Origin: Blumeriella jaapii
Lineage: Eukaryota > Ascomycota > Leotiomycetes > Helotiales > Drepanopezizaceae
Direction: 5' to 3'
Assembly (NCBI GenBank): GCA_009599575.1
Contig: VWND01000080.1
Span: 434,001 to 498,000, forward strand
Length of the DNA: 64,000 bases
The notes beneath the pieces are model-generated. The model saw nothing but the letters and a program-made list of their open reading frames with translations. It did no database searches and was not told the origin of the DNA. Below are positions 11,112 to 23,585 of the stretch, one piece after another. Made by a program: the position numbers and the translations under genes. Each line of letters opens with the position of its first letter. The stretch's first letter is position 1.

Positions 11112-14100
11112 TTACGCGGGAAGACCCTCCTCTGTGCCTTCTACCTGCCCTCTTCCCATCTCATCCTCCTCTTCCTCACCCCCGAAACTCTCATCGTCAT
11201 AGAACCCCGCATCGCTAAAATCCTCCGACGCACGCGTGAGCGCATCGTGATCGTAGCTACTCTTGCGCATCATAAGCGGTGTGGTCGGGCGGCCTCTGTC
11301 CCTGCCGACATCTCGGCCTCCCCCAGCGTCATTGTCCCCAAGCGTCTCGGCCCCGAAAGTGCCCCTCTTCAATTTCGCAAGTCCAGGTCGGGGGCCTCGT
11401 GTCCCATTGCTGGCGCCGGCGTTGGAAGTTGATTTGGCGGGGGACCCGCGGACGGATTGTCTCGATGAGGATGAAAGAAGAGGATTGTCTCTGTCCCTAC
11501 TGTCTCGGGAGTCCGACCTTCCGTTTGCGCTCTGTAAATGCTGAGTAGAGTTGCGGGGCGATTGGCGAGTTGCGCCGAGGTGAAGCGCTGGCCTGTGCTG
11601 CCAAACGCAGAGGGTTGTTTACCACTACCAATGCCGCTTCCAAGGGGTCGAGAAGCAGAATTGGTTGGCGGTGTCAGAAGTCCAGAGAGGAAGCTCTGAT
11701 GTCCGGGCGAGTTGGTACTTGTTGGGGTCGAAGTCCCAGAACCAGCGTCAACATCAACGGCTCGTCCTTTCCTCCAGTTTCCCCACGCCGCAGCCAAAGG
11801 ACCCACGGCTTGCGCTACCCGTGGAGTCGCGACATCCCTCAGTCCCTTGGCAATCCCACTGACCGCACTCCCACCATTCAAAGCCCTCTCACGTTCCTGT
11901 TCCTCCATTTGCAAATTCGCCCGAAGACGGATGGCAGCGTCCCTCACGCGATCAGGGTCATAACGCTCAGTTTCCAATGCCGACACGATATCTGTGAGAT
12001 CGGATTTCCTCACGGCAAGGAGCTCGCGCAACCAGATGATTTCGTCATCACGTTTCTCGATCTTCCTAGCAGCATCGGGATCCACGGTCGACAGTTGAGA
12101 CTCGAGGTCTTCGATGGTACCCTCGCGGGCCTGAAGCTGCTCTTGCAAGACCATGATGCTTTCCCTCAGAGCCTGCGGACTGATCTTCTCGGGCAGTTCG
12201 AGGGCAGTCGCCGAAGACTTGTGGGAAGTAGTCGGAGTAGACGCAGGGGTCAAACCAGAAGCCGATCGTGCGTTCTTGGCAGCCGAAGCAGCAGCGAGCG
12301 CCGCTTGAGAAGCGAGATCTAATTTCTCCTCCAGGTGCGCAACGCGATCTTGCAAGTGCTCCGTCTTCGCACTGCTCAAGCTCAGTCTCTCAAGAAGATG
12401 CTGCTCGTGTCGTTGCGCATCTTCGACTGCATTACCCAGCTGGCGCTCGTGCTGAGTCTGCATGTCCTCTAGAAGATCGTCATGTTTCTTCTGTAGCGCA
12501 TCAATTGCGATTCGCTTAGACGACTCGGCTTCCTCAAGCAACATCTCGGATTTGACACGCGTGGTGTCTGCGTCGAGCTTGGCTTGGTCGATTTCAGCTC
12601 TCATGCGAAGGATTTGGTTTTCGAGGTCCTCGCGCACAACATTGACTTGGTTGTTCGCTGTGTCGACGTCGACTTGCATGTAATGCCTCGTGCGCTGGAC
12701 CTCACTCAACCCACTCTCTCTCGCCTCCTCAAATTCCCGCTTGTATCGCATGCAATCCCTCTTCACTTCATCGTTCTCTTTCCTCAACTCGTCATTATCC
12801 GCCCTCGTCTCGTCGAGGGCAACAACCATCTTCCGCAAATCGCTCACAGCCCTCATGCCCTCCCTCTCCCCTTTCTCCAATCGCTCGATCTCCAGTTCCA
12901 GGCGCTCGCGGGTCCTAGCCTCGGCCTGCAGTCTGGCCTCAAGAACTTCCTGGCGTGCAACAAGCTCAGCTTCCTTTTTGGCGCGGGTAGCGTTCTCCGC
13001 GGTAATGGACAAGGCAGCGTTCGCCAGCTCAGCCTGCACCTCGGTTAATCTCCCTCTCACACCCTCGCGGACACGGATACTTTCCTCCATCTGGGCGCGT
13101 AGGCTTTCCACAGTGCGTCTGAGTTCCTTGTTCGTCTCGTTGGCCATCTCCGCGTCCTCGCTGTGAAGGCGGGCGCCTTCGGTAATCCGCTCGGCTTCCA
13201 TTTGGAGACGGTGGATCTGCTCCCTGGCCTCCCGCAACTCATTCTCTACGATGGTGTTGCGGGTTTGAAATTCTGAAGCGGTCTTCTGAGCACTGTCGCA
13301 CGTGGCTTCCAGTAGGGCAACTCGCATTGTTATCTTGGAGCGCTGGTCTTCTGCGCTTCTCACCTTGGCATCGCTGGTTTTAGAAATCTCTTCGATCTTG
13401 AGCTTACGCTCGTCCAAGGCTTCCCGGAGACGGGTCTCCTCTTCGGAAGAAATGCGGAGCAGTCTCTGGACTTCGGCGAGTCGGTCCTCTGCAGCACGGC
13501 GCTGTTTGGTTTCTTCCTCGGTCCTGATCTCAGCGCGCGAAAGTTTCTCCTCCAGGTCAGTGGAGCGGTTGTTTTTATCGCCATCAGCGTTCTTGAGAAG
13601 CTCTTCTAGCTCTGCAACCCTAGTTGAGAAGGTAGCCTCACGAGAAAGAGCCGCTTCGTCAATGTATTGCGACAAAGGTTTAAAACTGATACTTTGACGC
13701 TTGTCAACGACCTCTTCCACAATGCTGCGGATTTCCTCTGCTCTCAGCTCAGGACGAATGGAGGAGCTCAATTGCTCTTTCATCTCCTCAATCGCCTGCA
13801 ACAAGGTCTTTGAATCAGGCGTCACATCCTGGCGGGTCTCCTCTGCTCTCAACTCAGGACGGATTGAGGAGCTCAACTGCTCTTTCATCTCCTCAATCGC
13901 CTGCAATAGGGTCTTTGAATCAGGATTCACATCCCTATTTGCGGTCAAAGGCCTCGAAACATGATGCGAAGCCAGAGCCTCCGTGACAATAGCCTTAATC
14001 TGGTCTAGCTTCTTATTGCGCCTTGGACTCATTGAACGGCGCGGGTTATCATCATCTTCATCATCCGCGTCACTCAGCGCGGCCGAAACACTCCGACGAT

Positions 14101-17100
14101 CTCTGGCTATAGATTGGCGGCGCGCAGTCATCATGTCAAGCGAAGTCTGGATGCTCTCCAATGTGCGTTCCAGCGGCTCGATGCGTTGGGACAGCAGTCC
14201 GCCCACAAGATCATTGACGTGGTTGTCGAAGAATTGCGCTCTGGGTTGAAGTTTCGCTTCTTCAGTCTCACTGAGTACGTCGTCCCACTCGCTGGGTGGC
14301 AGGCTGTCGTCCATTGTATCCTTTTTGAGGTGATGGACGGGAGAATCTTTAGCTACGAACGGATCGTCATTTACACGTGAGAAGATCCTGGACTCTCCAG
14401 GTAAAGGTTGGAAGCGTCGCGGACTTGGACTAGGAGCGTCGCTGCGCATGACATTCTGCGGCAGAAGTCTGATGGGCGATGCATTTTCCACATCCGGCAT
14501 AATAATGTGGCGCTGTGGACTGGGGTGGTAAACCGAATCTGGTTTTGGCGCAGATTCCGCTTCGTTCATCAGACGCATGACCTCGTCGATGTCTTCTAAC
14601 GATTGCTCTTGGAACGACTCGCTAGGTTCTATCTGTAAGGGGTACGGAGGCGCGAGTTCGGCCAGAGGAACGGCATCTTGGAACTGCTTTTGCTCGTTGG
14701 GCTGCATATCCATCGTGGGTGATGCGCCCTTAGGCGTTGGCTGTCTTGGAGGAGGTGTCGGGCTTTTGGCATATTTCGAAGCCGACAACCCAAAACTAAC
14801 AGGCACAGGGGACGGCAAAGAGGGAGGAGATGGCAAAGAAGGAGGAGACGATGAAGAAGCCAGAGAAGTCTTCGGCGGCGGCGCATCAGAAGATTGGCCA
14901 AACTTAAAGTTGAAGGCTCCAGGCTTGTACTCGAATGGCTTGGCCGTGGCGGATAGCGAAGAAGTGTTCTTCTCATGTCCCTTCGTCATGCTAGGCTCTG
15001 GGTCGAACGGCTCCGCATTGCTGAAGTCCTCAGCCTGCTTCTTGTCTTGAAACTCCCACGGCGACCAATTCTTGTCGTCGTCATGCTCAGCTATCTCGCC
15101 CTCCTCAAGTTCGTCCTCCTGATCAGCAGGCGCTAAGTTCTCTTTTCCGGCAGCAAAACCCAATGTTTTCTTAGGTGGGCTTTGCGCCTTCGTCGTCTCA
15201 CCAAGCACCTTACTCGGCTCGGCGAATAACGGCACAGAGTCACCATCGTCCTTGCCACCCTTCGCTCTCTTGAATCTCCCCTCACCCTGGGTAATGCGTC
15301 CATCCCTGTCCTCGACATCTTCGTTCTCGGCGGGCTTGTGGTCGCTATCTGGTCTCACAATTGGAATAGCTTTACTCTTCTTGATAGGCTTGGCAATTCC
15401 TATTGCGCTCAGATCGATATTGCCGAAGATGGAGGTGCTAGGAGCATCGCTGCCTGAACCGATGGAACTTGAGAATCCCGAATTCCGGGGTGTGAAAGCG
15501 GGTGCTTCGGGGCGGAATGTTGGGCCAGACGCGGAGAAACTGAACTCCTTGTTTCCAGGTGTGAATGCTGGCGCTGCCACATTAATCTTACTCTTTGAGC
15601 CTGTGCTAGTGATAGAAGGTTTGCTTAAATGACTAGACGGAGCAGCGGCAGGGGGCTGAAATGCTTGGAAAGCGTCGATGCCTTGGAAGCTGCTTCCAAA
15701 TGAGAATTGAGATGGTTTGAAAGTATTCGCAGGGTTGAAGGTAAATTCCTTCGCTCCAACGTTGAGGGTGGATGATGATGAGGCCTTTTTGGAGTGGCCT
15801 CGCTTAGATTCGGTAATGGAATCAACTGCGTCCGAGTCTGCCCACGGGTTGCTGACTGCCGAGAGTGGTCTGTCGTGCCCGTTCACGGGGAGGGCAACAT
15901 TCTGAACTGGTGTTCCGAGATCGCTGGGGTTGGTCTCAATGTCCGAGAGTTCAGTCTTGCCGAGAAGCTTCGACTCGGGCGCGCTTTCCTCGCTATCCTG
16001 GAACGGTCGTTGGGACAGTGAATGCCCTCGAGTATGAGGTTGTGGATGGTGCAAGACAAGACCTTCCGAGTCCTCGTTGTTGAATCGCGACGCGGCAAGT
16101 CCTTTTGACAGGGGTTTAGAGGTAAGATCAGCAACAGGCTCTTCTGGGAATTTATCCTCATCCTTGTCAGAGTGCGGACTGTAGTCGTCGTGCTCGAGTT
16201 CCCTCTGGATCTGCTCCTCGAGATGATACTCTGCTTCATCGATCTCTTTTTGAAGATCATTACAATTGGTTCGGATCCTCGCCTCGGGCGTCTTGGACGG
16301 GCTCTTCGACACCACATCGGTCTCTTCTATCTCCTTGAGCTCCTGCAATCTCGGGCTCGCTCTTGCCCCACTCTGCAACGACAATCGTTGTTGCGTTTGC
16401 GCCTGTAGCAACTGCTGCCTTTGCTGCAACTGGGACATAGCATCGCCGCCGTGAGGAAAGTACCCGTCTGGCGTGAACGACGAGGCAGGTGAGCCTCCTC
16501 TCGCGACAGCATTCTGCTGATACAGCATCTGCTGGGGCGACCAGGTCCCGGACGGGTTTTGCTGCGGATACTGAAATGGAGAGCCAAATGGATGCTCGCC
16601 GCCAAAAGAGATGGACTGATTGCGCGAGTACTTGCCAGGCATGTGCATAGGCGCTGGCGAGGCTACAGAGCCCAGGCGGGCATGCATTGACGCTGGTGAA
16701 GCCGTGGAGCCGGGAACCGAGCTCTGGCCCGTGGACATTCCGGCACCGGCGACAATGAACGGGGAAAAAGAATTTTGTTGATGCGTCAGGTGGCTGCTTG
16801 CCGCTGACGATGTGGGCAACGGCGGGGAGAAGGGAAGGGAGGGGTATTGCATCGAAGTGCGCCTGCTGTTGAGGTTGGACACTGCTGGGGAGATGGTACG
16901 GGGCTCATCTTCCAGAGATCCTAGGAGAGCTTGGAGTTTTGCTTCCTTTAAGCCTTCGACATAGGCGTCCCATTCTAGTTTTTAAAGCCCAATTAGTATA
17001 GCTCATTGCATGGCAAAAGTGATGTATGCCAACATGCCAAATTTTGATGACGCACACCCCCAGGTGAGACATTTGGTTAGTGGAGGGAAGCAAGGGGTGC

Positions 17101-18333
17101 CAGCAAGGATGGACCACGTAAAAGGTAAACAAGCCTACCTCGACGATCCGGAATGCTGACTCTGTACTTCTTCTGCATCCTCTCATCTGCAACGTCTTCG
17201 CTCAATGGCCATGGACTTCGACTTTGCCCCTGACTGCCCTCATCCAAATTCTCCTCGAGACCCAGATTGAAGCCCGCAGTGTCGTAGCCGAGTTCCTCCC
17301 ACGACTTCAGCATAGCAGTCATCTCCACCTGACTTAAGGGTAACGGTGCCTGACCTTTCATCCCCCTCTCAGCGTCCCATGGCAAAAGCACCATGATGTT
17401 CTTCCCTCTCCACGGCACTTTCTTTTTCAATCGCGGTGGCCCCGGGGCCGGCGTCGCAGTTTTGTCAATGACAGGCAGAGCCGCGGTTTTCCATTCCTTC
17501 GGCGGAGGCGTAGGCGGCAGATCCGCCTCCACCTCGGGAGAAGGAACCTCCTTTCCGCTCTCGTTGTTGAGCGACATGGCTGGGATTGCGTGGTCCAGAA
17601 AATCTTCTGCGAAACCCTCCTGCGTGAGCGTATCTGTCGTCGCTTGTCTTCTGTGACCGCGCGGTCTCTGCTTCGCTCTTTTCCTTCCTTCGAAGACAGT
17701 TTTGAGTGTCGGGGTCCGCGGGTCGTTGTTCTCGCCTAGCCAGTCGCCGGATGCAGATCCGCCCAGGGAAGAAGGCTCACTGTCGCTTAGCCAGTGGTTC
17801 CGCTCTGCTTGCTCGCCGCCCGTATGCTGTCGTATCCAGTCCTCCGTCAATCCCGTGGCGGGCCTGCGGGCTCGGTTCGCGAGAACGGCAGCGCTGATGA
17901 GGCCGTCGTGCGAGACGAACTCCGGATCGGTGTGAAATGGAGTGAAGGTGGGCGCTGGTCGCAGGAACGGAGTGTGGAATTCGAGATGGCGGATCGGGGA
18001 GTCCTCCGAAGCCTCGCTCGATAGGGTATGTGTACGGCCGTGCGAATACCTGTGACGGGAATCGAGCGCAGGCTGCTGGTAAGGAGATCCCCAGCTCGCG
18101 GTGTAGTAATGCGAGCTGCTGCTCGGAGACCTGGAAGGGGTCCTGTGGGATCGATCTTCGATGGTCTGGCCGCGCAAAGTGGGTGCTGGGAGCGGTGGAA
18201 GGATTGGGGACGAGCCTGTGCTGCTCTCGTCGGCAGTTGAGCTCGTCGAAAATGTTGGTGAGCCTGGCGGATATTGCCCTTGCTGCTCTCCCAAACCTTC
18301 TTGATGGGTCTGATGTTGTCCGTCCTCTGCCAC
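11112..18333 (-). CDS. Large disordered and coiled-coil protein (about 2,350 residues)
   Basis: Two exons are joined with matching phase: 18333-17139, a 164-bp intron (17138-16975), then 16974 onward. The first exon carries a conserved block with PWRGKNIMVLLPWDAERG, KSWEELGYDTAGFNLG and QSRSPWPLSEDV. RVSIPDRR then joins EWDAYVEGLKEAKLQALLG across the splice. The middle (15,900-14,300) is disordered, with FxFG-like patches and acidic stretches. From about 14,250 to 11,900 there is a long heptad-type coiled coil. I know similar fungal proteins only as conserved ascomycete proteins loosely labelled myosin-heavy-chain-like; there is no motor domain, and the function is unknown. The written frame stops at 11369. 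An extra base in the C4 run at 11555-11558 would instead continue into a coding-like tail (including RKSSYDHDALTRASEDFSD) ending at 11112. No in-frame ATG lies near 18333, so a short 5' exon is missing from this model. Confidence 0.8.
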
Positions 18334-21172
18334 TGCAGCAGGAGGAGGCGATGATCGCAGTGAATCAATTGTACGAGTGTCTGCTGAAGAAATGCATCAG
18401 TCTTCGTCCGCCGTCTTGAATGATCACCCCGAGGCTACAATCGGGAGAATGTCTCGCGGGCAGCAGACAAGCATCTGTTGAATCGCTGGCCGAGATGTTC
18501 GAGTCGCGATTCCGATGCTGCTGTTAAGAAATGAATGTCATCGCCATCCCGGAGTAGATATCCGAAGTAGCCTCATCCGCCCCCGCCAGCAGCATCCCAG
18601 TCGCAAGCTCTCGCATCTCCAAAGAACACCAGCAGGTCCAGGCGAAGTCACCGACAGAAAATCTCTGCCCAGACGCACGTGAAGGCTTCAATTTTCGAGG
18701 CGACACTTCTTCAGGGGAGGCGCACTCACCACACCGAGACCAGCGCAGACGAAGCTGTCGTCTACCACTGAATCTCTATATGCTACCCGTTCTTTCCGGG
18801 CCTCTCTGCGACGCTCCTCTGCTCTCTGCTCTCTGCTCTCCTTCCTGGTGTCGAGAAGGCGTGGCAGGGTCCGCAATCAAAAGAGTGACATAACGACGCA
18901 GAAGCAGGTCAACGGCAATGCTCTTCTCTCCTTCAAGGCCCGCAAAAGAAGCATGCGATGGATCCCGGAGCGCAGCAGTGGCGAGCAGGCTGGCGATGTG
19001 CGGAACGTGGGTGTTGATGCGAGGAGCCGGTGTCGATGAGGTGGTGATGGAGATTATTCAGATTATGCCAAAAAGCCACAGGGGATGCCAACGCTCGATC
19101 CAGCCAGCGTGTGCGTGGGCGGGTGGGCGGTGGGCGGTGGGCGTGGGCCGTGCCGGGATTGGCCTGATGCTTCGTGTGGGGAAGTCGACTGCTAGCACGG
19201 CCCCATCCGGTTAGCCGGTTTCTCCTGAATGCTTGGATCTCAAGTGTGGAAGATGGAGATGCGCTGGTCGTGGTCGTGGTCGTATGTAGAGTACTGGATG
19301 TATTGTATGTATGTCGGAGTACACGAACGTCTGTACTGTACTGTATGTCCTGTACAGACTGTATGTACATACATACGTCCCGGCATTCCACGTGGTACAG
19401 TACCTGTATGTACGACCGGAGAACTGAAAGCGGAAAAAGAATGGAAGGAAAGACTCGGGAGAAGGGATGTTGGGCTTGGATACAGTTAATCATTGGTACT
19501 GTACTGAACATACAGTACATGCATGGTGTTCGTGCAGCTATGCGTCGAGTCTTGCACGCACGGCACTTGTTGACTTTCCTCAACACCCGGTGAGGTGGCT
19601 CGCTTCGCTTCAAAGAAAGGGGTTGGATCGAAAAGAAGCATAATAAATTACCCATCCACAGTCGCTTTTCCCCCCCTGCATATCTCCCAGTCTTTTACAG
19701 TACAGTACTATACAGTACAGTACATCCTACTACGTTTACCCTTATACCTTCATGAAAGTTTGAACGGTTTAAATCAACAACGCCAACGTGTACGTAAAAA
19801 ATAACAAGCGAGTAAATACCGCGTTCAAGACAAGTAAACCTCGAGGATCACGCAAAACATGTTTCTGAGGTACTGTAGAACAGACTTTACTACACGATCG
19901 TGGGACTCCTCGAACCATCTAATGATGATTCTCGCACATCTGCAAGCAAGGTTTTACACGCATGATGCTCAGCACCGTCAAGAAAACAGATGGCAGTCTA
20001 ACTTCCCGAGGAAAAATGGCGAAAGTATAAACGCAGCTGAGCATCACGAAATCCGCGCGCCAACAATCAATCAAACTTTTCAAAAATATCTGTCAGAACG
20101 GAAACCCCTAGAAAGAAAGAAGCCAAAGAGAAAGGATTTACGTGATCCATCTAGTGTCTTGATTGACTTTACACAATACAGTAACAATCTCCAACCTCAT
20201 CTTTGATCTCCAATCTGCGATCTCTTATGCCTGCCTGGCGTAGACTGGGTTGCCATCTTTGCCAAGTCTTTAACAACATGAAAAACGAGACGGCTTTCTC
20301 ACAAATACTTCTATATCGATACTCACGACTTCTGCAAACGGTGTGAGATCCACAGGGCTCTCTCCTTATTAAGCATCATTTCCAAAGCCCTTTCTTGTTC
20401 CCCCCCGTTTTTCTTCTTCTTCCTTTTACTATCTTCGCAATGCAGGCAACCCACGGTGGGTTGCCTTCTGCATTAACAAAACAGAAAAGAGTGCTTTCCA
20501 TAACACCATATATGCTAAGCATCATACACACCCTTCGCCCCCAAACCACCCTCCTCCTTGTTCAAAACCACAAAATTTCATACCACCGTTTTCACATATC
20601 AGCTTTCCAGCCCTCTTAATCCTGCCGCATAAAATCCTGCAGCGATACGTACCTACTTCCTTCATTTCTTTTTCCGTCTTCTCCTTCTGGCGAAACGAGA
20701 TACCCAGCTCAGCTCAGCGGAGCAGAGGAGTCCTCCTCACTTTCGACTGATCATCTAACAAACAAGCGAACGAACGAACGGACAGATCCTTCCATTTGTG
20801 GCGTGTGAAAAGAGTTTTGCAATGGGAAGAAGGGGTTGGGTTGTGGATGTGTGGGTGAAGTTGGGTGGTAGCTGGACTGGACGACGGGATCGAAAAAAAT
20901 GTGACTGGGGTGTGTGTAGCTGATGTAGATGTAAATGCAGCTCAAACTCCAGATGTAGAAGATAGGTGAACCCGCCCCCATATATACAGGCCACACACAT
21001 GCATAGATACATAAAATGGAAGCACCAAATTGCTCGCTCTCCTCCCCAGGCAAAATCAGATCCCACCGCTACGCTACCCTAGCATTTGCCAGTTTCTAGT
21101 GCTCCCCCAACTTCTTCATCTCACACCGCCTCCACTTCCACCTAAGAGCGACCCAAAGTCAAAGCCACCCAC
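18334..21172. other. Spacer between the coiled-coil and PQ-loop genes
   Basis: The first few hundred bases must hold the unresolved 5' exon and leader of the minus-strand coiled-coil gene. A CTCTGCTCTCTG run lies near 18815-18842. Between 19290 and 19720 TACTGTA/TACAGTA and GTATGTAC motifs are dense. The rest shows no convincing gene on either strand. Confidence 0.5.
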
Positions 21173-22458
21173 CTACTCCGCCACCACACCCGTACCCGCT
21201 GCCTTTGGTGTATACATGCGGAACTGTACGAAGATGATGGCGTCCTCGGCCATGGTGCCCAGGCTGCCGATCAGCCAGGGCAGATTGGTCCAGATGTAGT
21301 CGCGGTCGAGGGAGTGCGCGAGGATCGAGATGCCGTACGTCAGGTTGCCCATCAGGGAGAGGAGGAAGAAGAGGAGCGCGAGGCCGTCGCAGGACTTGTC
21401 GCGGTAATTCTTGACGATCTGCGGGATGCGCGCGCTGGGGTTCGCTTAGCATATGATAAAATAAGTGGAGAGGGAAAAGATATATATAATGGTGAAGGTG
21501 ATGGAAGGCTAGAAGAGGGGGGTTGAATTACCCGAGATAACACACGGCGCTGGTGTAGCCCAAAACCTTTGCGCCCAACGCCACCGTTTGCGGGTCAGTG
21601 TCTTCGCCACTATCATGGTTGCTGGATGGCGCCCACACGCCCGCCTGCCACGCGATTGCCCAGCCGGCGGCGCCAACGAGAACCACACCCGCAATGCTCA
21701 GCAGGTTCTTGATCCACGGCCTCATCTCCGCCTTCTCATCTCCCTCAATGATCTTGGCCATGGAGTGACGGGAGTTGGAGCGAGCCGAGGAGCGGCGGCG
21801 GTGAGAGCCAGGAAGACCGGTTGAGTCGCGGCTGCGACGGCGTTGGAGGAGGGGTTCTTGGATATCATTAGTACGAGATTTGGCCACTCGTAGGGTGCCG
21901 TGAGTAGGGTCCACACGTACCATTCTCAGTCGCAATCGAAGCCACACTCTCGTGTCGCGCGGCAGCTTTGGACGAGTTGATGTGGTTGTAATACAGACAT
22001 TGAGCGATGAGCACCACGTCCGCAATGCAGAAGTAGATGGCGAGCGCAACGACGGTGGGCACGAGATCAGCCCACAGCGCGCCTGAAGTGGTATGTGAGC
22101 ACGCGATCTCTCACATTGGATTGGGCTTGTCCTCGTAGGAGGCCAAAAAACGTAGACGACGTACCAGACAGGTTGGTGATGTCGCCGATGAGCCAGACGA
22201 CGAGGAAGGCCAGCGAGATGCCCTCAGCACTGCCAGTTTTGTAGTTGAGGTACAGTTGTGGAACCTGTTCCCCGATCAGCTTGATGTACAGACCGGCCCT
22301 CTGCTAAGACACGACAGCAGATCAGCATCCCACACCGTACATACCAAGAGGAAGATCCACGTCGCGAGACTGACGCTCCCAAACACTCCAGATAAGGCCT
22401 CGTGCACGCTCAGGTCGTGCGAGAAGGCTTTTGCGCCCAGGATCGCGAGCGCCAGCAT
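21173..22458 (-). CDS. PQ-loop vacuolar amino-acid transporter (YPQ-like)
   Basis: Five exons: 22458-22345, 22264-22165, 22082-21921, 21856-21532, 21434-21173; 320 residues, every phase fitting. Both PQ-loop repeats are visible: VPQLYLNYKTGSAEG after the first membrane helix, and ARIPQIVKNYRDKSCDG after the fourth intron. Helix-forming segments include ISLAFLVVWLIGDITNL, LVPTVVALAIYFCIADVVL and LLFFLLSLMGNLTYG, giving the seven-helix plan of the family. Between the repeats lies the usual hydrophilic loop with EPLLQRRRSRDSTGLPGS. YPQ1/PQLC2 relatives export cationic amino acids from the vacuole or lysosome; this substrate is inferred from the family. The ATG at 22458 gives a short N-terminus before HEALSGVFGS, as in homologues. 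The gene is divergent from the Rossmann-protein gene at 22807. Confidence 0.92.
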
Positions 22459-22806
22459 GTTGTCTTCTGGATAGCGAGTCTCGCTGCCCTGGTCGTCGGG
22501 CTGGAAGTTGATGAAAATGTATGTGGGGGGGAGAATCCAAGTGAGACCGTGAAGGAGACTGTGAATGACGGGCGCTGTGATTCGTTAGGTTGAGTCGCAT
22601 GTACAGTACAGATTGGATGTCATGCACAGCAGAAACGCAAAAAGATAAGAATCCCAGTTTGCCGGGTCCTTATCGATAAGCTCGGTTGAGCCGCATTCAC
22701 GTGACGCAGGCAAGATCTCGAAGAGCCAGGGTCGTTGAGGATTTGTTCGAAGTACTTTTCTTTCTTCCCTTTCTCTCCTTACTCTGGACCTACACATACC
22801 ATCAGA
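22459..22806. promoter_or_regulatory. Shared divergent promoter region (348 bp)
   Basis: This is the only sequence between the start codons of the PQ-loop gene (minus) and the Rossmann-protein gene (plus), so it must carry both promoters. It includes GTACAGTACAG (about 22601) and a pyrimidine-rich leader just before 22807. No TATA box or binding site is clear. Confidence 0.5.
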
Positions 22807-23585
22807 ATGCCCCCACCAATCCACATCCTCCTCCTCGGGGGCACCGGCCTCTGCGGCCTCATTTTCACGCGTCTTGCCCTCGAAGCCGGCCACGCCCTAA
22901 CGCTCTACGTCCGCACTCCATCTAAGATCCCCTCCGACCTCTCCGCACACCCCGACCTGCACATCATTCAAGGCGAATTCGACAACGAAGCCGGCCTCGC
23001 GCAAGCTGCCGCGTGTGGCGCAACGGTCTTCATCTCTTTCGCCGGGCCTACGCTCGGTGAGAGAAAAGGCACGGTGCGTTTCTCCTCTTCCCCTCCACCT
23101 TGCCTGCTGTGCCTGCCCCCCGTCATCATTCCACGATGAATAGGAGCCAGACTGACGTCAACACCCAGCCCATTACGAACGCCCTCAAGATCCTCTATCC
23201 GAAGCTGCTCGCTGCCTCCTACGCGCGCATCCTCACGCTCAGCACGCCCTCTTACGCCGCGCCGCAGGATGCACGCTCCCTGAAGTGGTGGGCTGCCATC
23301 AACATGTACGTGCGCATCATCGGCGGCGACTCGTACGACGAGATCCGCGGCATGGCGCAGGCGACGGTTGACCTGGGCGCGGCCGTCAAGTGGACGGTGT
23401 TCCGGGTACCGCTGCTGAGTGGAGAGGTCGTCGGTGCGGGCGGAGCGGTCGAGGCGTGCTTTGTGGGCGATCCGAAGGGGCGGGATGGGCTGTCTTTGGA
23501 AAGGGGGAGGTTGGCGAGATGGGTGTTGGGGGAGTTGGAGGAGGAAAAGTGGGTGGGCTTTTGTCCGCTTGTTGCGAATGCTTGA
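22807..23585 (+). CDS. NAD(P)-binding Rossmann-fold (NmrA/atypical SDR-like) protein
   Basis: Two exons, 22807-23073 and 23169-23585, give 227 residues. The N-terminus is a textbook dinucleotide-binding strand and loop (HILLLGGTGLCG), followed by a basic segment after the second strand (YVRTPSKIPSD) that usually favours NADP(H). The next blocks, DLHIIQGEFDN and GATVFISFAGPTLGE, match the fold of atypical short-chain dehydrogenases and NmrA-like regulators. YDEIRGMAQATVDLGAAVKWTVFRVP fits the C-terminal part. There is no classical YxxxK catalytic pair in the usual place, so the enzyme's substrate cannot be assigned and a redox-sensing role is equally possible. The intron is 95 bp with a GTGCGT donor. 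The ATG at 22807 sits directly before the first beta strand. Confidence 0.85.

Noticed and set aside
18495..18525. tRNA-like B box (GTTCGAGTC)
   Set aside because: No A box and no cloverleaf could be built around it. No tRNA was found by eye elsewhere, though a tRNA scan was not possible.
18933..19655. 240-codon open frame on the minus strand
   Set aside because: No conserved block, poor composition and overlap with a motif-rich spacer.
22585..22893. N-terminal extension of the PQ-loop gene across the shared promoter
   Set aside because: An open frame exists and a splice could join it, but homologues start just before HEALSG and the extension overlaps the start of the opposite gene.
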